A stretch of 64,000 nucleotides of DNA from JAXDMU01 sp963762435 (GTDB lineage: Bacteria > Pseudomonadota > Alphaproteobacteria > ATCC43930 > CGMCC-115725), in the NCBI GenBank assembly GCA_963762435.1, contig CAVXLN010000003.1, positions 248,001-312,000 of the forward strand, written 5' to 3'. The translations under genes and the position numbers were made by a program. The notes beneath the pieces were generated by a model. It made no database searches. It worked only from the letters and a program-made list of their open reading frames with translations, and was not told the origin of the DNA. Each line of letters starts with the position of its first letter. Within the stretch, counting starts at the first letter, position 1. Shown piece after piece: positions 50,993 through 60,467 of this stretch.

Positions 50993-53046
50993 GGAGCCCC
51001 GCTCCCCAACTCATCGAGCAGCGCCTTCGCCCCATAGATCTTGGCCAGCGCCTCGCGGATCGCCACGGCGCTCACGACGACCGAGCGGTTGACCGCGGGG
51101 TCGAAGCCGTAATCGCCGCCCAGGGACTGGATATTGCCATCGAAGGCCAGGCCCACCACGGTGCCGTCGCGATCGATCACCGGCGAGCCCGAATTGCCGC
51201 CGACGATATCGTTGGTGGTGGCGAAATTGAACTCGGTGCCCGGATCGAGCACGGCTTTGGCGGCGACCCAGCGCGGCGGCAGCGCGAAGGGATCGTTGCC
51301 GGTGGCGCGCGTATAGAGGCCGGCGAAGCGGGTCACGGGCGGGACCGATTTGCCGTCTTCGGACCAGCCCTGGACCGTGCCCCAGCTGAGCCGGAGGGTG
51401 AAGGTGGCGTCCGGGTAATGATCGGCGCCATAGACCGAGAAGCCGGCCCGGCCGATCCGGCCGCCCGCCGCCTCGATCACGGCGGAATATTGCGTGTCGA
51501 GCCGGGCGCGGACACCGCGCTCGATCGGGTCGACGAGGCGAGCGAAATCGAGCATCGGGTCGCGCGCCGCCTCGACCGCCTTGGCCCCGCCATCGAGCAG
51601 CTTGCGGCGGAGTGGTGCACTGCCGAGCTTGGTAGTCTTGACGAGGTTGGCGCCCAGATCCTCGGGCGCGCGGCCGGCGAGCAGGCTGCGTACATCGGTA
51701 TCGTCGGGCCCGAGATCCTCCTGCAGCTTGCGCAGCCAGTATCCCAGGGTCAGCGCCTCCACCTCCGGCACGATCAGCTGGTCGGAAACGAGCTCGTCGC
51801 GCAGTGCGGGGAAGTGCCCGTCGCTATATTCGACGAGCCGCTCGCCATCAGGCTTGGCGCGCTCGACCGGGGCGCGCACCAGCGTCAGCGCCGCCGCCAG
51901 GAGATCGGACGCGCTGTCCATCCGCCGCTCGAAGAGGGCCGCGCGGACCGAGATGCCGCGGCGCCACGCCACGGCCTTGGCGATCTCGTCCCAGGCGCCG
52001 GCCACATCCGGATTGCCCGCCACATGGGCGCGCAGATCGGCCTCGCCATGGCGCTTCGCCGCGATGAGGGCGGGATCGACGAGAGCCGCGAAACTGCCCT
52101 TGGCCTCCTTCAGGACATTCTCGAAATCGAGCAGTGTCGGCAGGCCCAGCCGATGCTCGTTGGCGCCGCGCCGCGTGAAGTCGCGCAGCATGCCGCGCAG
52201 CTCGGCCGTATAGAACAGCGTCTGCGGCAGCTGCCGGTCGCGCTCATCCTCGAGCTGGGCGACGGTGTAGAGCCGCTCGGTCCGGCCCGGATTGCCGATT
52301 GTGAAGAGCAGCTCGCCCGGCACCGTCTCGCGCGCGCCGAAGTGAAAGTAAGCGTCCTTGGAATCGACCGGCTTGCCATTGTCATAGGCACGCAGGAAGG
52401 CGACATCGAGCGCGTAGCGCGGGAACTCGAAATTATCGGGATCGCCGCCGAAATTGGCGATGCCATCCTCCGGTGCAAAGACCAGACGCAGATCATTGTA
52501 GCGGCGATAGCGGTAGAGGTCATAGCGGGCGCCGCTGAAGAGCGTGACCACCTCGCAATGATATTTGCTGTCGCCGCCCTGGCAATCGGATGTCAGCGAC
52601 GCCTTGACCGATTTGAGGCCGGCGGCCAGCGCCTCGCCTTCCTGCCCTTTGGTGGCCGCGAGCACGCGATCGGTCACCTCGGTGATGGCGAGGAGACGGT
52701 CGGCCAAGGACCCGGCGCAGCTCTTCTCCTCGGCCGGCGTAGCGGCATAGAAGCCCTGGGCCGTGAGATCGGCATCCTTGCGCGAATTCTGGGCGAGGCA
52801 ATCCTCGACGCAATGATGGTTGGTGGCGACGAGCCCGTTTGCCGAGACGAACCCCGCCGAGCAGCCGACCGACAGGCGCAGGGCCGACAGCCTGGCATGA
52901 TCGAGCCATTGGGCGTCGGGCGCGAAACCATAGGTTTCGGCAACCTTGGCGCTCGGAAAAGCGTTCGGCAGCCACATGCCTTCTTCGGCGCGTGCCGTAC
53001 CGATCATCGTGAGGGCAAGCAGCAGCAGGGCCGGAAGACGAGACAT
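50989..53046 (-). CDS. S46-family dipeptidyl peptidase (DPP7/DPP11-like)
   Basis: S46 peptidases are periplasmic or secreted chymotrypsin-fold enzymes releasing dipeptides. The 685-residue protein has a signal peptide (MSRLPALLLLALTMIGTARA), EEGMWLPNAFP at the mature N-terminus, catalytic His78 (LVATNHHCVED), FGGDPDNFEFPRY, GNPGRTERL and the serine motif IVGGNSGSPVIDRDG near the C-terminus. Length matches the family. ATG 53046 has GGAG upstream. The stop overlaps the DyP start, so peptidase, peroxidase and shell form one coupled operon, an unexpected pairing of an exported peptidase with a cytosolic nanocompartment. Confidence 0.92.
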   Translation of the reverse strand: MSRLPALLLLALTMIGTARAEEGMWLPNAFPSAKVAETYGFAPDAQWLDHARLSALRLSVGCSAGFVSANGLVATNHHCVEDCLAQNSRKDADLTAQGFYAATPAEEKSCAGSLADRLLAITEVTDRVLAATKGQEGEALAAGLKSVKASLTSDCQGGDSKYHCEVVTLFSGARYDLYRYRRYNDLRLVFAPEDGIANFGGDPDNFEFPRYALDVAFLRAYDNGKPVDSKDAYFHFGARETVPGELLFTIGNPGRTERLYTVAQLEDERDRQLPQTLFYTAELRGMLRDFTRRGANEHRLGLPTLLDFENVLKEAKGSFAALVDPALIAAKRHGEADLRAHVAGNPDVAGAWDEIAKAVAWRRGISVRAALFERRMDSASDLLAAALTLVRAPVERAKPDGERLVEYSDGHFPALRDELVSDQLIVPEVEALTLGYWLRKLQEDLGPDDTDVRSLLAGRAPEDLGANLVKTTKLGSAPLRRKLLDGGAKAVEAARDPMLDFARLVDPIERGVRARLDTQYSAVIEAAGGRIGRAGFSVYGADHYPDATFTLRLSWGTVQGWSEDGKSVPPVTRFAGLYTRATGNDPFALPPRWVAAKAVLDPGTEFNFATTNDIVGGNSGSPVIDRDGTVVGLAFDGNIQSLGGDYGFDPAVNRSVVVSAVAIREALAKIYGAKALLDELGSGAP

Positions 53047-53175
53047 GTCCGAAGGATCTCCAGCGGCACGCCCCCACACGCAGGCGAGAGCAAATTTGTA
53101 ACAATCCGTTTCGTGGGTTGAACGGTGCGTGGCCCGCTCGGCATAACCGGTTTCGGATCGAAGGAGTAGCGAAAG

Positions 53176-54546
53176 ATGCGAGGACGGAAAGCCGGACTTT
53201 TGGTCCTGCTGTTCCTGATCGGGCTGACGGCAGGCGTGTTCCTGGAGCGCTATGATCTGGAGCCGGCGACGAGCATCCGCGGCGCGCTGTCGGCGGCGCG
53301 CGTCACCGTCGCGATGCTGCGCCGGGCGGTCGGCCCGACGCCGCCGGCGAGCCTGGGCGACCGGGCGATCACGGACACGCCCGGTGTCGCGGTCCTCGAC
53401 AAGCAGGATATGGCGCCGGGGCTGACCCTGCTGGCGAGCGGCGGGCCGGACGTGAAGCTGATCGATGCCGATGGCAAAATCGTGCATCACTGGCGCGTGC
53501 CGGTCGAGGATCTCTTCACGCTGCCGGGCCTGCTCAAGCCCGAGGATATCGTGATCGACGGGCTGACCCTGCTGCCCGACGGCAGCCTGGTGGCGCTGCT
53601 GCTCGACGAACAGGAATTTCCGGCCTTCCATTGGGACGACACGGTCACCAACACGGTGCTGGTGAAGCTCGACAAGGACTCGAAGCTCGTCTGGTCCTTC
53701 ACCGGCAACCCGCACCACGATGTGCGCCTGGCGCCGAACGGGCATTTCCTGGTGCTGGTGGCGCGCGAAGGACGGACGCCGCCGCGCGACGGGCTGGCAC
53801 TGCCGCCAAAATTCCGCGACGAGGGCGTGGCCGAGCTCGATGCCGACGGGCATGTGGTGCGCACGATCTGGCTCGCCGATGCGATCGCGCGCTCGAGCTA
53901 CGCCTCGCTCTTCGCCATCCTCGACGAAGGCTGGCATGGCTGCCCGGAGGATGGGCATTATTGCTGGGATCTCTTCCACGCCAACACGATCCAGATCGTG
54001 CCGGCCGAAGCCAGCGCCAAGTTTCCGGCGGTGGTGGCAGGCGATTGGCTGGTCAATCTGCGCGACACGGATGCGGTGGTCGTGATCGACCCCGCGACCG
54101 GCATCGTGCGCTGGGCCCGGCGAGGCCCGTGGCATCACGCGCATGATGCGGAGCTGACGGCGCAAGGCACGCTGATGATCTTCGATAATCGCGCCGCGAT
54201 CGGCAGCCTCGAGCCGTCACGCGTGCTCGAGATCGACCCGGCCAATGGCGCCGAGCTCTGGTCCTATGATGGCGGCAAGGAGCATCCCTTCGCCTCCTCG
54301 GTGCGCGGCACCAAGGATCCGCTCGAGAATGGCAATGTGCTGATCACGGAATTGACCGGCGGCCGCGCCTTCGAGGTGACGCGCGCGGGCAAGCTGGTCT
54401 GGCAATATGTCAGCGCCCCCTGGCCCGGCAGCCGCTTCGCTCAGGTGATCTGGGGTGCCAGGCGGATCGATCCGGCGAACTATCCCTTCCTCAAGAATTG
54501 CGCCGAGGGGTGTGCGGCGAGTGCGGCGGCAGCGCCTCACTCATAG
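53176..54546 (+). CDS. Arylsulfotransferase (ASST)-like beta-propeller protein, membrane-anchored
   Basis: This 456-residue protein has an N-terminal membrane anchor (GLLVLLFLIGLTAGVFLE). The rest is a propeller of the arylsulfotransferase family: MAPGLTLLASGGPDVKLIDADGKIVHHWRVP, GNPHHDVRLAPNGHFLVL, WDLFHANTIQIVP and GPWHHAHDAELTAQGTLMIFDN, with paired His residues where the family has catalytic and substrate His. ASST enzymes move sulfate between phenols without PAPS. ATG 53176 follows AAGGAG. Its 3' end overlaps the sulfotransferase gene on the other strand by ten bases. Confidence 0.8.
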   Translation: MRGRKAGLLVLLFLIGLTAGVFLERYDLEPATSIRGALSAARVTVAMLRRAVGPTPPASLGDRAITDTPGVAVLDKQDMAPGLTLLASGGPDVKLIDADGKIVHHWRVPVEDLFTLPGLLKPEDIVIDGLTLLPDGSLVALLLDEQEFPAFHWDDTVTNTVLVKLDKDSKLVWSFTGNPHHDVRLAPNGHFLVLVAREGRTPPRDGLALPPKFRDEGVAELDADGHVVRTIWLADAIARSSYASLFAILDEGWHGCPEDGHYCWDLFHANTIQIVPAEASAKFPAVVAGDWLVNLRDTDAVVVIDPATGIVRWARRGPWHHAHDAELTAQGTLMIFDNRAAIGSLEPSRVLEIDPANGAELWSYDGGKEHPFASSVRGTKDPLENGNVLITELTGGRAFEVTRAGKLVWQYVSAPWPGSRFAQVIWGARRIDPANYPFLKNCAEGCAASAAAAPHS

Positions 54547-55655
54547 CCGTAGCGCGCCGCGACCGGCCCGCAGATGGCGTCGACCGCCGCCGCCTCGGCC
54601 GGCGGGATCGACGGGCGGTAAAGCCGCGGCGGCTTGAGACGGGCGGCGAGCGGGGCCGGATCGGCATCGAGCCCGCAATGATCGAGGATTTGGCGGAGCG
54701 TCGGCACAGGCTCGGCATAGAGCGCCTCGAATCGGACGACCGCCACGCGGGCGTTAAGCGCCGTCTCGGCAGCGAGCTGATCGGCGAGGCCCCCATAGAG
54801 ATGGCGCCAATAGAGCGCCAGCCCCTTGAGCTCCTCCCCCGCTTCCCAGGCGGCGAGGATCGCGTCGATCGCACCCTGGTCGCCCATATTGATCGGCCGG
54901 CGATCGAGCCCGAACTCGAAATGACCGAGTGCGGCGAGATAATCGGCGGCGCGGCGGTCGGCGCGCTGGGCGTCGGCGAAGATCTGCTGCTGACGGGCGA
55001 GCGAGGCCGCATGCTCCAGGGGCTCGCGCACGAGCAGGACGAAACGCGCATCGGGGAAGAGTTTCGCCAGATAGGCCAGGCGCGAGACCAGGTAATTGCC
55101 CTTGATCGCGATGCGGCTGCCTTGGCGGAGATAGAGGATCTTTTGCAGGTTGCGGCGATAGAAATCCTGGAAATCCGGGCGGTCGAGCGTGGCCCGCAGC
55201 AGGTTCGAGACGCGCGGATCATGGGCGTCCGGGAAGAACGACATCCAGATTGGCTCTTCGAGCGCCTCGGGGCTGGCCGAGGTGATGGCGATGCCGTCCT
55301 GATGGAGCCGCTCGACGGGAGCGCCGGGCCGGTTCGCGGCTTGGCCGAGCGCCCGGTTCCACGCGATCGGCAGATGGACGCAGGGGAAATCCTGGTAGCG
55401 GTGCGAGACGACGCCCGGGAGCGAGGTCAGGAGCTCGAGCGTGATGGTGGTACCCGCACGCGCCAGGCCGCAGACGAAGATCGGGCGGTCGACCGCGATC
55501 TTGTCGAGCGCGTCGGCGAACAGCGAGGTTTCGAGATTGCCGAGGCGGATGAACCATCCGGGATGCTTGACGAGGGCGCGGCTGAGCCAGGCGACGGGGC
55601 CTGGAATGCCGCCGAGCCCCGCCGCGACGGCAGCCGTGTCTTGCTTGTCGACCAA
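54537..55655 (-). CDS. PAPS-dependent sulfotransferase family protein
   Basis: This 372-residue cytosolic sulfotransferase has the 5'-phosphosulfate loop FVCGLARAGTTITLELL (Thr/Arg motif at 63-71) and the 3'-phosphate-binding region ARFVLLVREPLEHAASLARQQ. It belongs to the group related to bacterial sulfotransferases of sugars or lipids; the acceptor is unknown. The start is TTG 55655, the first start codon after an in-frame TAG. It is tail-to-tail with the ASST-like gene, with a ten-base overlap. Confidence 0.83.
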   Translation of the reverse strand: MVDKQDTAAVAAGLGGIPGPVAWLSRALVKHPGWFIRLGNLETSLFADALDKIAVDRPIFVCGLARAGTTITLELLTSLPGVVSHRYQDFPCVHLPIAWNRALGQAANRPGAPVERLHQDGIAITSASPEALEEPIWMSFFPDAHDPRVSNLLRATLDRPDFQDFYRRNLQKILYLRQGSRIAIKGNYLVSRLAYLAKLFPDARFVLLVREPLEHAASLARQQQIFADAQRADRRAADYLAALGHFEFGLDRRPINMGDQGAIDAILAAWEAGEELKGLALYWRHLYGGLADQLAAETALNARVAVVRFEALYAEPVPTLRQILDHCGLDADPAPLAARLKPPRLYRPSIPPAEAAAVDAICGPVAARYGYE

Positions 55656-55814
55656 TCTACGACCCCTCGCCCGCCTGGCCGTGAGGGCGAGGGTTCGCCA
55701 GCGCCGAAGCGGGCGGATCCATCCTGTGCATCGGGGTGCTCATACGGTCCTTGATCAGCAGCGCGGCGGGGAGAGCGCCGACCGGTCACGGATAGCATGA
55801 ACGCGGCCGGAGAG

Positions 55815-56660
55815 TCAGGTCGGGGTTCCGGGCGCCGTCGGCGCCTGGCAAAGGATGCCGCAATCCGTGTTCGCCATCGCCTTGACGATCCGCGCCAGGT
55901 CCGGCTGAAACTCCGTCGGGGTCGTCTTCTGCACTGCCTGGGCCAGCAGCAGGATCTGCCGGCGGCTTTCGAGCGGGGTGAACTGAACGAAGGCCGGTGC
56001 GGTGTCCGCGACGGTGGTCAAAATCGCCTTAGCCAGCAGCGGATCAAGGCCGTTGACGGTTTTGCTCATCGTGGCCATGAGAACGAGCGAGCTCGCGAAG
56101 ACTTGTGTGGCACCCTTCTGCGCCTTGGCCAAGCCATTCTGCTTGAACTTCTCGACCGCCTCGGGCGGGGCGGTTGCCAAGGCGTTCGATAAGAGCGGAA
56201 CCATCTTGGCAAAACAGCGCAGGTCGAACGGCAGCAAGCGCACCAGCTCGTTCGAGTAGGTCACGAAATTCTTCGCCTGGGCGGTTGCGAGCTCGGGTCC
56301 CGTCTTGCCGCTCGTGCCTGGCGAAGAATAAATCGTCACGAATTCCTGCGTCTTCACGCACATGCGCAGCAGCAGGGCGATATCGGGCTGGCTGTAGACG
56401 GCGCTGTCGAGAAACCGGTTGCTGTCGGACAATGTGTCGATCAGCCCTGCCGCCGCCGGTTCGCTATAGCGCGGCAGATTGCCATTCGCAGTGCTGTCCT
56501 GGCGGGCGAGGTTTTCGAATTGTTGGGCGGCCGCGAGATAGTCCGTCGGCGCGCTGCCGGCCGCAGGGCGCCCCGATGCCGAACTATTGGGATTGGTGGC
56601 GCAGGCGGCGAGGCCGACGCTGCTCAGAAAAAGCAGGAAAAGTGCTGACCCGACCCTCAT
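55815..56660 (-). CDS. Putative lipoprotein, unknown function
   Basis: This 281-residue protein has a lipoprotein signal with lipobox LAAC, Cys20 becoming the lipidated residue. The mature part is largely helical (DYLAAAQQFENLARQ, SNRFLDSAVYSQPDIALLLRM, RRQILLLAQAVQK) with cysteines at its end (DCGILC). No domain is recognised. It stands between the sulfotransferase and P450 genes on the same strand but with gaps of 100-160 bp. Confidence 0.75.
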   Translation of the reverse strand: MRVGSALFLLFLSSVGLAACATNPNSSASGRPAAGSAPTDYLAAAQQFENLARQDSTANGNLPRYSEPAAAGLIDTLSDSNRFLDSAVYSQPDIALLLRMCVKTQEFVTIYSSPGTSGKTGPELATAQAKNFVTYSNELVRLLPFDLRCFAKMVPLLSNALATAPPEAVEKFKQNGLAKAQKGATQVFASSLVLMATMSKTVNGLDPLLAKAILTTVADTAPAFVQFTPLESRRQILLLAQAVQKTTPTEFQPDLARIVKAMANTDCGILCQAPTAPGTPT

Positions 56661-56760
56661 CCGGCGCCTCTTTCTCGCGCGTGCGTATGTTCAATCCGCT
56701 ACCGTTGGCATGGGATGAGGGAAATTGCAATATCGGAGGTTGCACGCCGGCGGCGACCTC

Positions 56761-58194
56761 TCAGGCCTTTCGCTCCAGCTGCATCTTGATGCCGTTGCGG
56801 GCGCGCAGCGTGATCGCCTGGAACGGCTCGATATCCTGGCCGGGTACCAGATGGAGGCGATAGCGCTGGGCCATGGTGGCGAGGATGAGGATCGCCTCGG
56901 TCATGGCGAAGGCGAAGCCGATGCAGATGCGCGGGCCGGCGCCGAACGGCATATAGGCGAAGCGGTGCCGGCCGGCCGCGCGCTCCGGCGAGAAGCGTTC
57001 GGGATCGAACCGCAGCGGCTCGTCCCAGAGCAGCTCGTGGCGATGGAGCACCCAAGGTGCGATCGCGACAAGGGAACCCTTGGCGACACGGGTGCCGGCG
57101 AGCACGCGATCGGCCTTGGCCATGCGCATCGACAGGCCCGGCGCCGGCGGGTAGAGCCGCATCGATTCCTCGATCACCTTGCGCGCATAAGGAAGCTTGG
57201 CGAGATCCTCATGCCGGGGCGGGCGGCCGCCCAATACCTCGCCGAGCTCGGCCTCGAGCTTGGCCACCACCTGGGGATGCTGCGAGAGGAGATACCAGGT
57301 CCAGCTCATGGCGACGGCCATGGTCTCGTGACCGGCGAGGAAGATGGTGACGACCTGGTCGCGCAGATCTTCGGCGCTCAAGCGGCCACCCAACTCCTCG
57401 TCGCGCGCGGCAATGAGACGGCCCAGGAGATCGGTCGACCCGGCCCCGCTCTTCATGCGGTCGTCGATCAGCCGGCGGATGACGCGGTCGAACTCGGCGA
57501 AGATACGCTTGGCCTCCGCCTCGCGCCGGCGCCAGCGGAGCGGCCCGATGACCGGCGTGAAATCGAGGAGATTGAAGAAGAGCGTCTTCTGGAAGTCGCG
57601 AAGTGCCTCGTCGGTAACCGCGACCATGTCGGCGCTTTCGGCCGAGAACATGGTGCGCGCGATGATGTCGAGCGTGACCAGCATCATCTCGCCGGCGATA
57701 TCGACGACCGATCCGTCCGGCAACGCGTCCCAGTGCTCGAGCCGCCTGAGGCTCGACTCGGTCATGGCCGGCGCATAGCTTTGGATGCTGCGATGATCGA
57801 AGGAGGGCGCCATGATGCGCCGATGCGCCCGCCAGATCTCGCCGTCGGTGGTGAGGATGCCTTGCCCGGCGGCGAGGCTGAGCACGCGCTTTTCAATATC
57901 GGTCTTGGGATAATCCGCGACCGCGTCGAGCAGAACCTCCTTCACCGCCGCCGGATCGCTGATCAGCACGGTGCGGAACCAGAGGAGCCGCCGCTCATAC
58001 ACCGGCTGCTGATATGCCGCGCGCGGGATCGTCGCGAGCTCGTTCCGCCGCGCCACCTTGAAATGCCGCCAGAGCGAGAGCGGCTGCTCCGGCACGTCGG
58101 GTGCCGCGAGCTGCGGCCGGTCGAGATCACGCGGATCGGGATTGGGCGAGGCGCGTTCTGGCCGGTGCTTCTCGGTCCGTTCGAGTACGCTCAT
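56761..58194 (-). CDS. Cytochrome P450
   Basis: This 477-residue heme monooxygenase has the I-helix motif FLAGHETMAV, the ExxR motif VIEESMRLYPPAPG, the PERF region FDPERFSPERA and the heme-cysteine motif MPFGAGPRICIGFAFA. The sequence resembles class CYP4/CYP102-like fatty-acid or terpene hydroxylases (LYPPAPGLSMRMA), but substrate cannot be fixed. No ferredoxin or reductase gene adjoins it, so electron partners lie elsewhere. ATG 58194 follows GGAGGAGG. Confidence 0.95.
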   Translation of the reverse strand: MSVLERTEKHRPERASPNPDPRDLDRPQLAAPDVPEQPLSLWRHFKVARRNELATIPRAAYQQPVYERRLLWFRTVLISDPAAVKEVLLDAVADYPKTDIEKRVLSLAAGQGILTTDGEIWRAHRRIMAPSFDHRSIQSYAPAMTESSLRRLEHWDALPDGSVVDIAGEMMLVTLDIIARTMFSAESADMVAVTDEALRDFQKTLFFNLLDFTPVIGPLRWRRREAEAKRIFAEFDRVIRRLIDDRMKSGAGSTDLLGRLIAARDEELGGRLSAEDLRDQVVTIFLAGHETMAVAMSWTWYLLSQHPQVVAKLEAELGEVLGGRPPRHEDLAKLPYARKVIEESMRLYPPAPGLSMRMAKADRVLAGTRVAKGSLVAIAPWVLHRHELLWDEPLRFDPERFSPERAAGRHRFAYMPFGAGPRICIGFAFAMTEAILILATMAQRYRLHLVPGQDIEPFQAITLRARNGIKMQLERKA

Positions 58195-58219
58195 CGCCCT
58201 CTCCTCCTCCTGCGGTCAG

Positions 58220-60370
58220 CTACTTCGGCTGGAACTCCGGCAATCCCACCTGCCAGAACAGGAAGGCCAGCTTGTCGGCGAATTCCCGGTCGCGCTGCAG
58301 CTTGGTCGAGCCTAAGCCGTGGCCGGCATCGAAATCGACGCGCAGCAGCACCGGCCGGCCGCTATTGCTGGCCGCCTGAAGCCGGGCGGCATATTTCGAC
58401 GGCTCCCAGGACGGCACGCGCGGATCGTTGATGCCGGTGGTGATGAAAGTCGCCGGATAGGCCGTCCCGTCCTTGATGTGCTGATAGGCATCCATCGCGT
58501 AAAGGCCCTTGAACCCGTCCTCGGTCTTGACCGTGCCGAATTCCGGGATGTTGGGCGGGCCATTGTCCGAAAACTCGCCCCTCAGCGCATCGGTGGCGCC
58601 GACATCGTCGAGCACGACACGGAACAGCTCCGGATGCTGGGTCTCGGCCCCGCCGACCGTGATGCCGCCGGCGCTGCCGCCATTGATCGCGAGCTTGGCC
58701 GACGAAGTGTAGTGCTTGTCGATCAGATACTGCGCCGCCGTCACCATGTCGGTGATGGTGTTCTGCTTGGTCAGCTTCTGACCGGCCTTGTGCCAATCCT
58801 CGCCATATTCGCCGCCACCGCGGACATGGGCGATGGCCCAGATGCCGCCCTTGTCGAGCAGCGCCAGGTAGCGGGGGGCGAAGACCGGATCGATGGTGAT
58901 GCCGTAGGAGCCATAGGCGGTGAGCCAGGTCGGACGCTCGCCATCGAGCTTGATGCCCTTCTTGTGCACGATCGAGACCGGGATCTCGACGCCGTCCGCA
59001 CCCTTGGCCTTGACCTCCTCGGAGGTATAGCCCGAGACATCGATCGGCGATTTCGCCAGCAGCCCGGTATCGGCGACCTTCCGGGATTTGGGATCGTAAT
59101 CGTACCAGCCGCGCGACACGACCCAGCTTTCCAGGCTGAAGACCGCACCGGGAGCACCCGGATCGGTGAACATCTGGTCGAGCGCGCCCTTCACCGGCAG
59201 CGCCACGGACTCCACTTTGCCGGTGGCGAAATCGATGCGCCGCAGCTCGCCGATGCCGCCATCGAGATCCTGGATATAGAGCCCGTCCGACCCGGCGCCG
59301 ATGTTGCGGATGACCGCCTGGCCCGACGGCACCACGGTTTCCGCCTTGGCAATGTCGGGAGTGCCGGCGTCGAGTTTCAGTACCTTGAAGCGCGAGGCGT
59401 CCTTGTGGCTGAGCAAATAGAGGTCGCGATTGTGAAGAGCAGCGCCGGTGACATCGTCATCGACATCGACGACCTTGTGCCAGGGCGCCTTGGGTCCCGT
59501 CACAGATGCAAGCGGTGCCGTATAGAGCGTGATCTCGTTCTGCACGCCATGGACGATGATGGCGCCCGCGATATCGGAGCCCGGCGTCACGATGATGAAG
59601 GGAAAGTCGGCGTCGTCGAAATGCGCGCCGTCGGTCGAATCCTTGGCGAGGATCAGCGGATCCTGCTCGGGATCGGTCCCGAGCAAATGGCGATAGACCT
59701 TGAGGTTCTTATACTTGTCGGTGCCGGAGGCACCCTTCTCGGTGCGCGTATAGAAGAAGGAATTGTTGTCGGGCAGCCAGGCCGGCTGGGCGAAGCGGGC
59801 ACGGTCGATCTTGTCCGGCAGCTCCTTGCCGGTATTGAGATCGATGACATGGAGAACGCTTTCCTCCGACCCGCCTTCGGACAGGCCGTAGGCGACATAG
59901 TGCCCGTCCGGCGAGGGCGCGAACCAGTCGAGCGCGATATGGTGCTCCTTGGTGCCGAGCTTCTCGGGATCGACCAGCACCTGCTCCTTGCCGGTCCGAC
60001 CGACGCGCATGGTCAGCGAGAAGTTCGCCGCCCCCGGCACGGTCTTCTCATAGAGATATTTCCCGGCTGCGATCTGGACGCCGCGCACGAGGCTGCCGGC
60101 ATTGTCGAGCTCGACCACGCGCTTCAGCAGCGCGTCGCGCCCGGGGATCTTGGCCAGCACACTGTTGGTGTAGTCGGCCTCTTCCTTGATCCAGCTGAGG
60201 AAGTCCTTGGAGTCGGGCTCTTCCATCCAGCGATAGGGATCGGTGATCGAGGTCCCGAAGAAGCTCTCGGTGACCGGCTTGACCGCAGCCACGGGCGGCC
60301 CCTCTGCCGCCAGCGCCGTCCCGGACAAGAGCATCGAAACAAGCAAGCACGCGCCGCGCGACCAAGCCAT
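58220..60370 (-). CDS. Prolyl oligopeptidase, S9A family, exported
   Basis: This 716-residue enzyme cleaves after proline in short peptides. A signal peptide (MAWSRGACLLVSMLLSGTALA) directs it to the periplasm. It has the POP N-terminal region DPYRWMEEPDS, a seven-bladed propeller and a catalytic domain with GGGEYGEDWHKAG, the nucleophile motif INGGSAGGITVG at about residue 565, acid in GINDPRVPSWE and His in DFDAGHGLGS. All triad residues are intact, in contrast to the S9 homologue at 43663. It lies 25 bases before the P450 gene on the same strand. Confidence 0.94.
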   Translation of the reverse strand: MAWSRGACLLVSMLLSGTALAAEGPPVAAVKPVTESFFGTSITDPYRWMEEPDSKDFLSWIKEEADYTNSVLAKIPGRDALLKRVVELDNAGSLVRGVQIAAGKYLYEKTVPGAANFSLTMRVGRTGKEQVLVDPEKLGTKEHHIALDWFAPSPDGHYVAYGLSEGGSEESVLHVIDLNTGKELPDKIDRARFAQPAWLPDNNSFFYTRTEKGASGTDKYKNLKVYRHLLGTDPEQDPLILAKDSTDGAHFDDADFPFIIVTPGSDIAGAIIVHGVQNEITLYTAPLASVTGPKAPWHKVVDVDDDVTGAALHNRDLYLLSHKDASRFKVLKLDAGTPDIAKAETVVPSGQAVIRNIGAGSDGLYIQDLDGGIGELRRIDFATGKVESVALPVKGALDQMFTDPGAPGAVFSLESWVVSRGWYDYDPKSRKVADTGLLAKSPIDVSGYTSEEVKAKGADGVEIPVSIVHKKGIKLDGERPTWLTAYGSYGITIDPVFAPRYLALLDKGGIWAIAHVRGGGEYGEDWHKAGQKLTKQNTITDMVTAAQYLIDKHYTSSAKLAINGGSAGGITVGGAETQHPELFRVVLDDVGATDALRGEFSDNGPPNIPEFGTVKTEDGFKGLYAMDAYQHIKDGTAYPATFITTGINDPRVPSWEPSKYAARLQAASNSGRPVLLRVDFDAGHGLGSTKLQRDREFADKLAFLFWQVGLPEFQPK

Positions 60371-60467
60371 CTATCCCCTCCACCAATGTTCGGAGCGTTA
60401 TGGCATGGCCGGCGCGGCCGGCTCACCTTAAATGCGTGTTATCTGCCTATCTGCCGCGTTTCGGCGG

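Noticed and set aside
55664..55693. Nine-bp hairpin CCCTCGCCC..GGGCGAGGG as a terminator
   Set aside because: There is no U-run on either side, and it lies upstream rather than downstream of the sulfotransferase, so its role is unclear.
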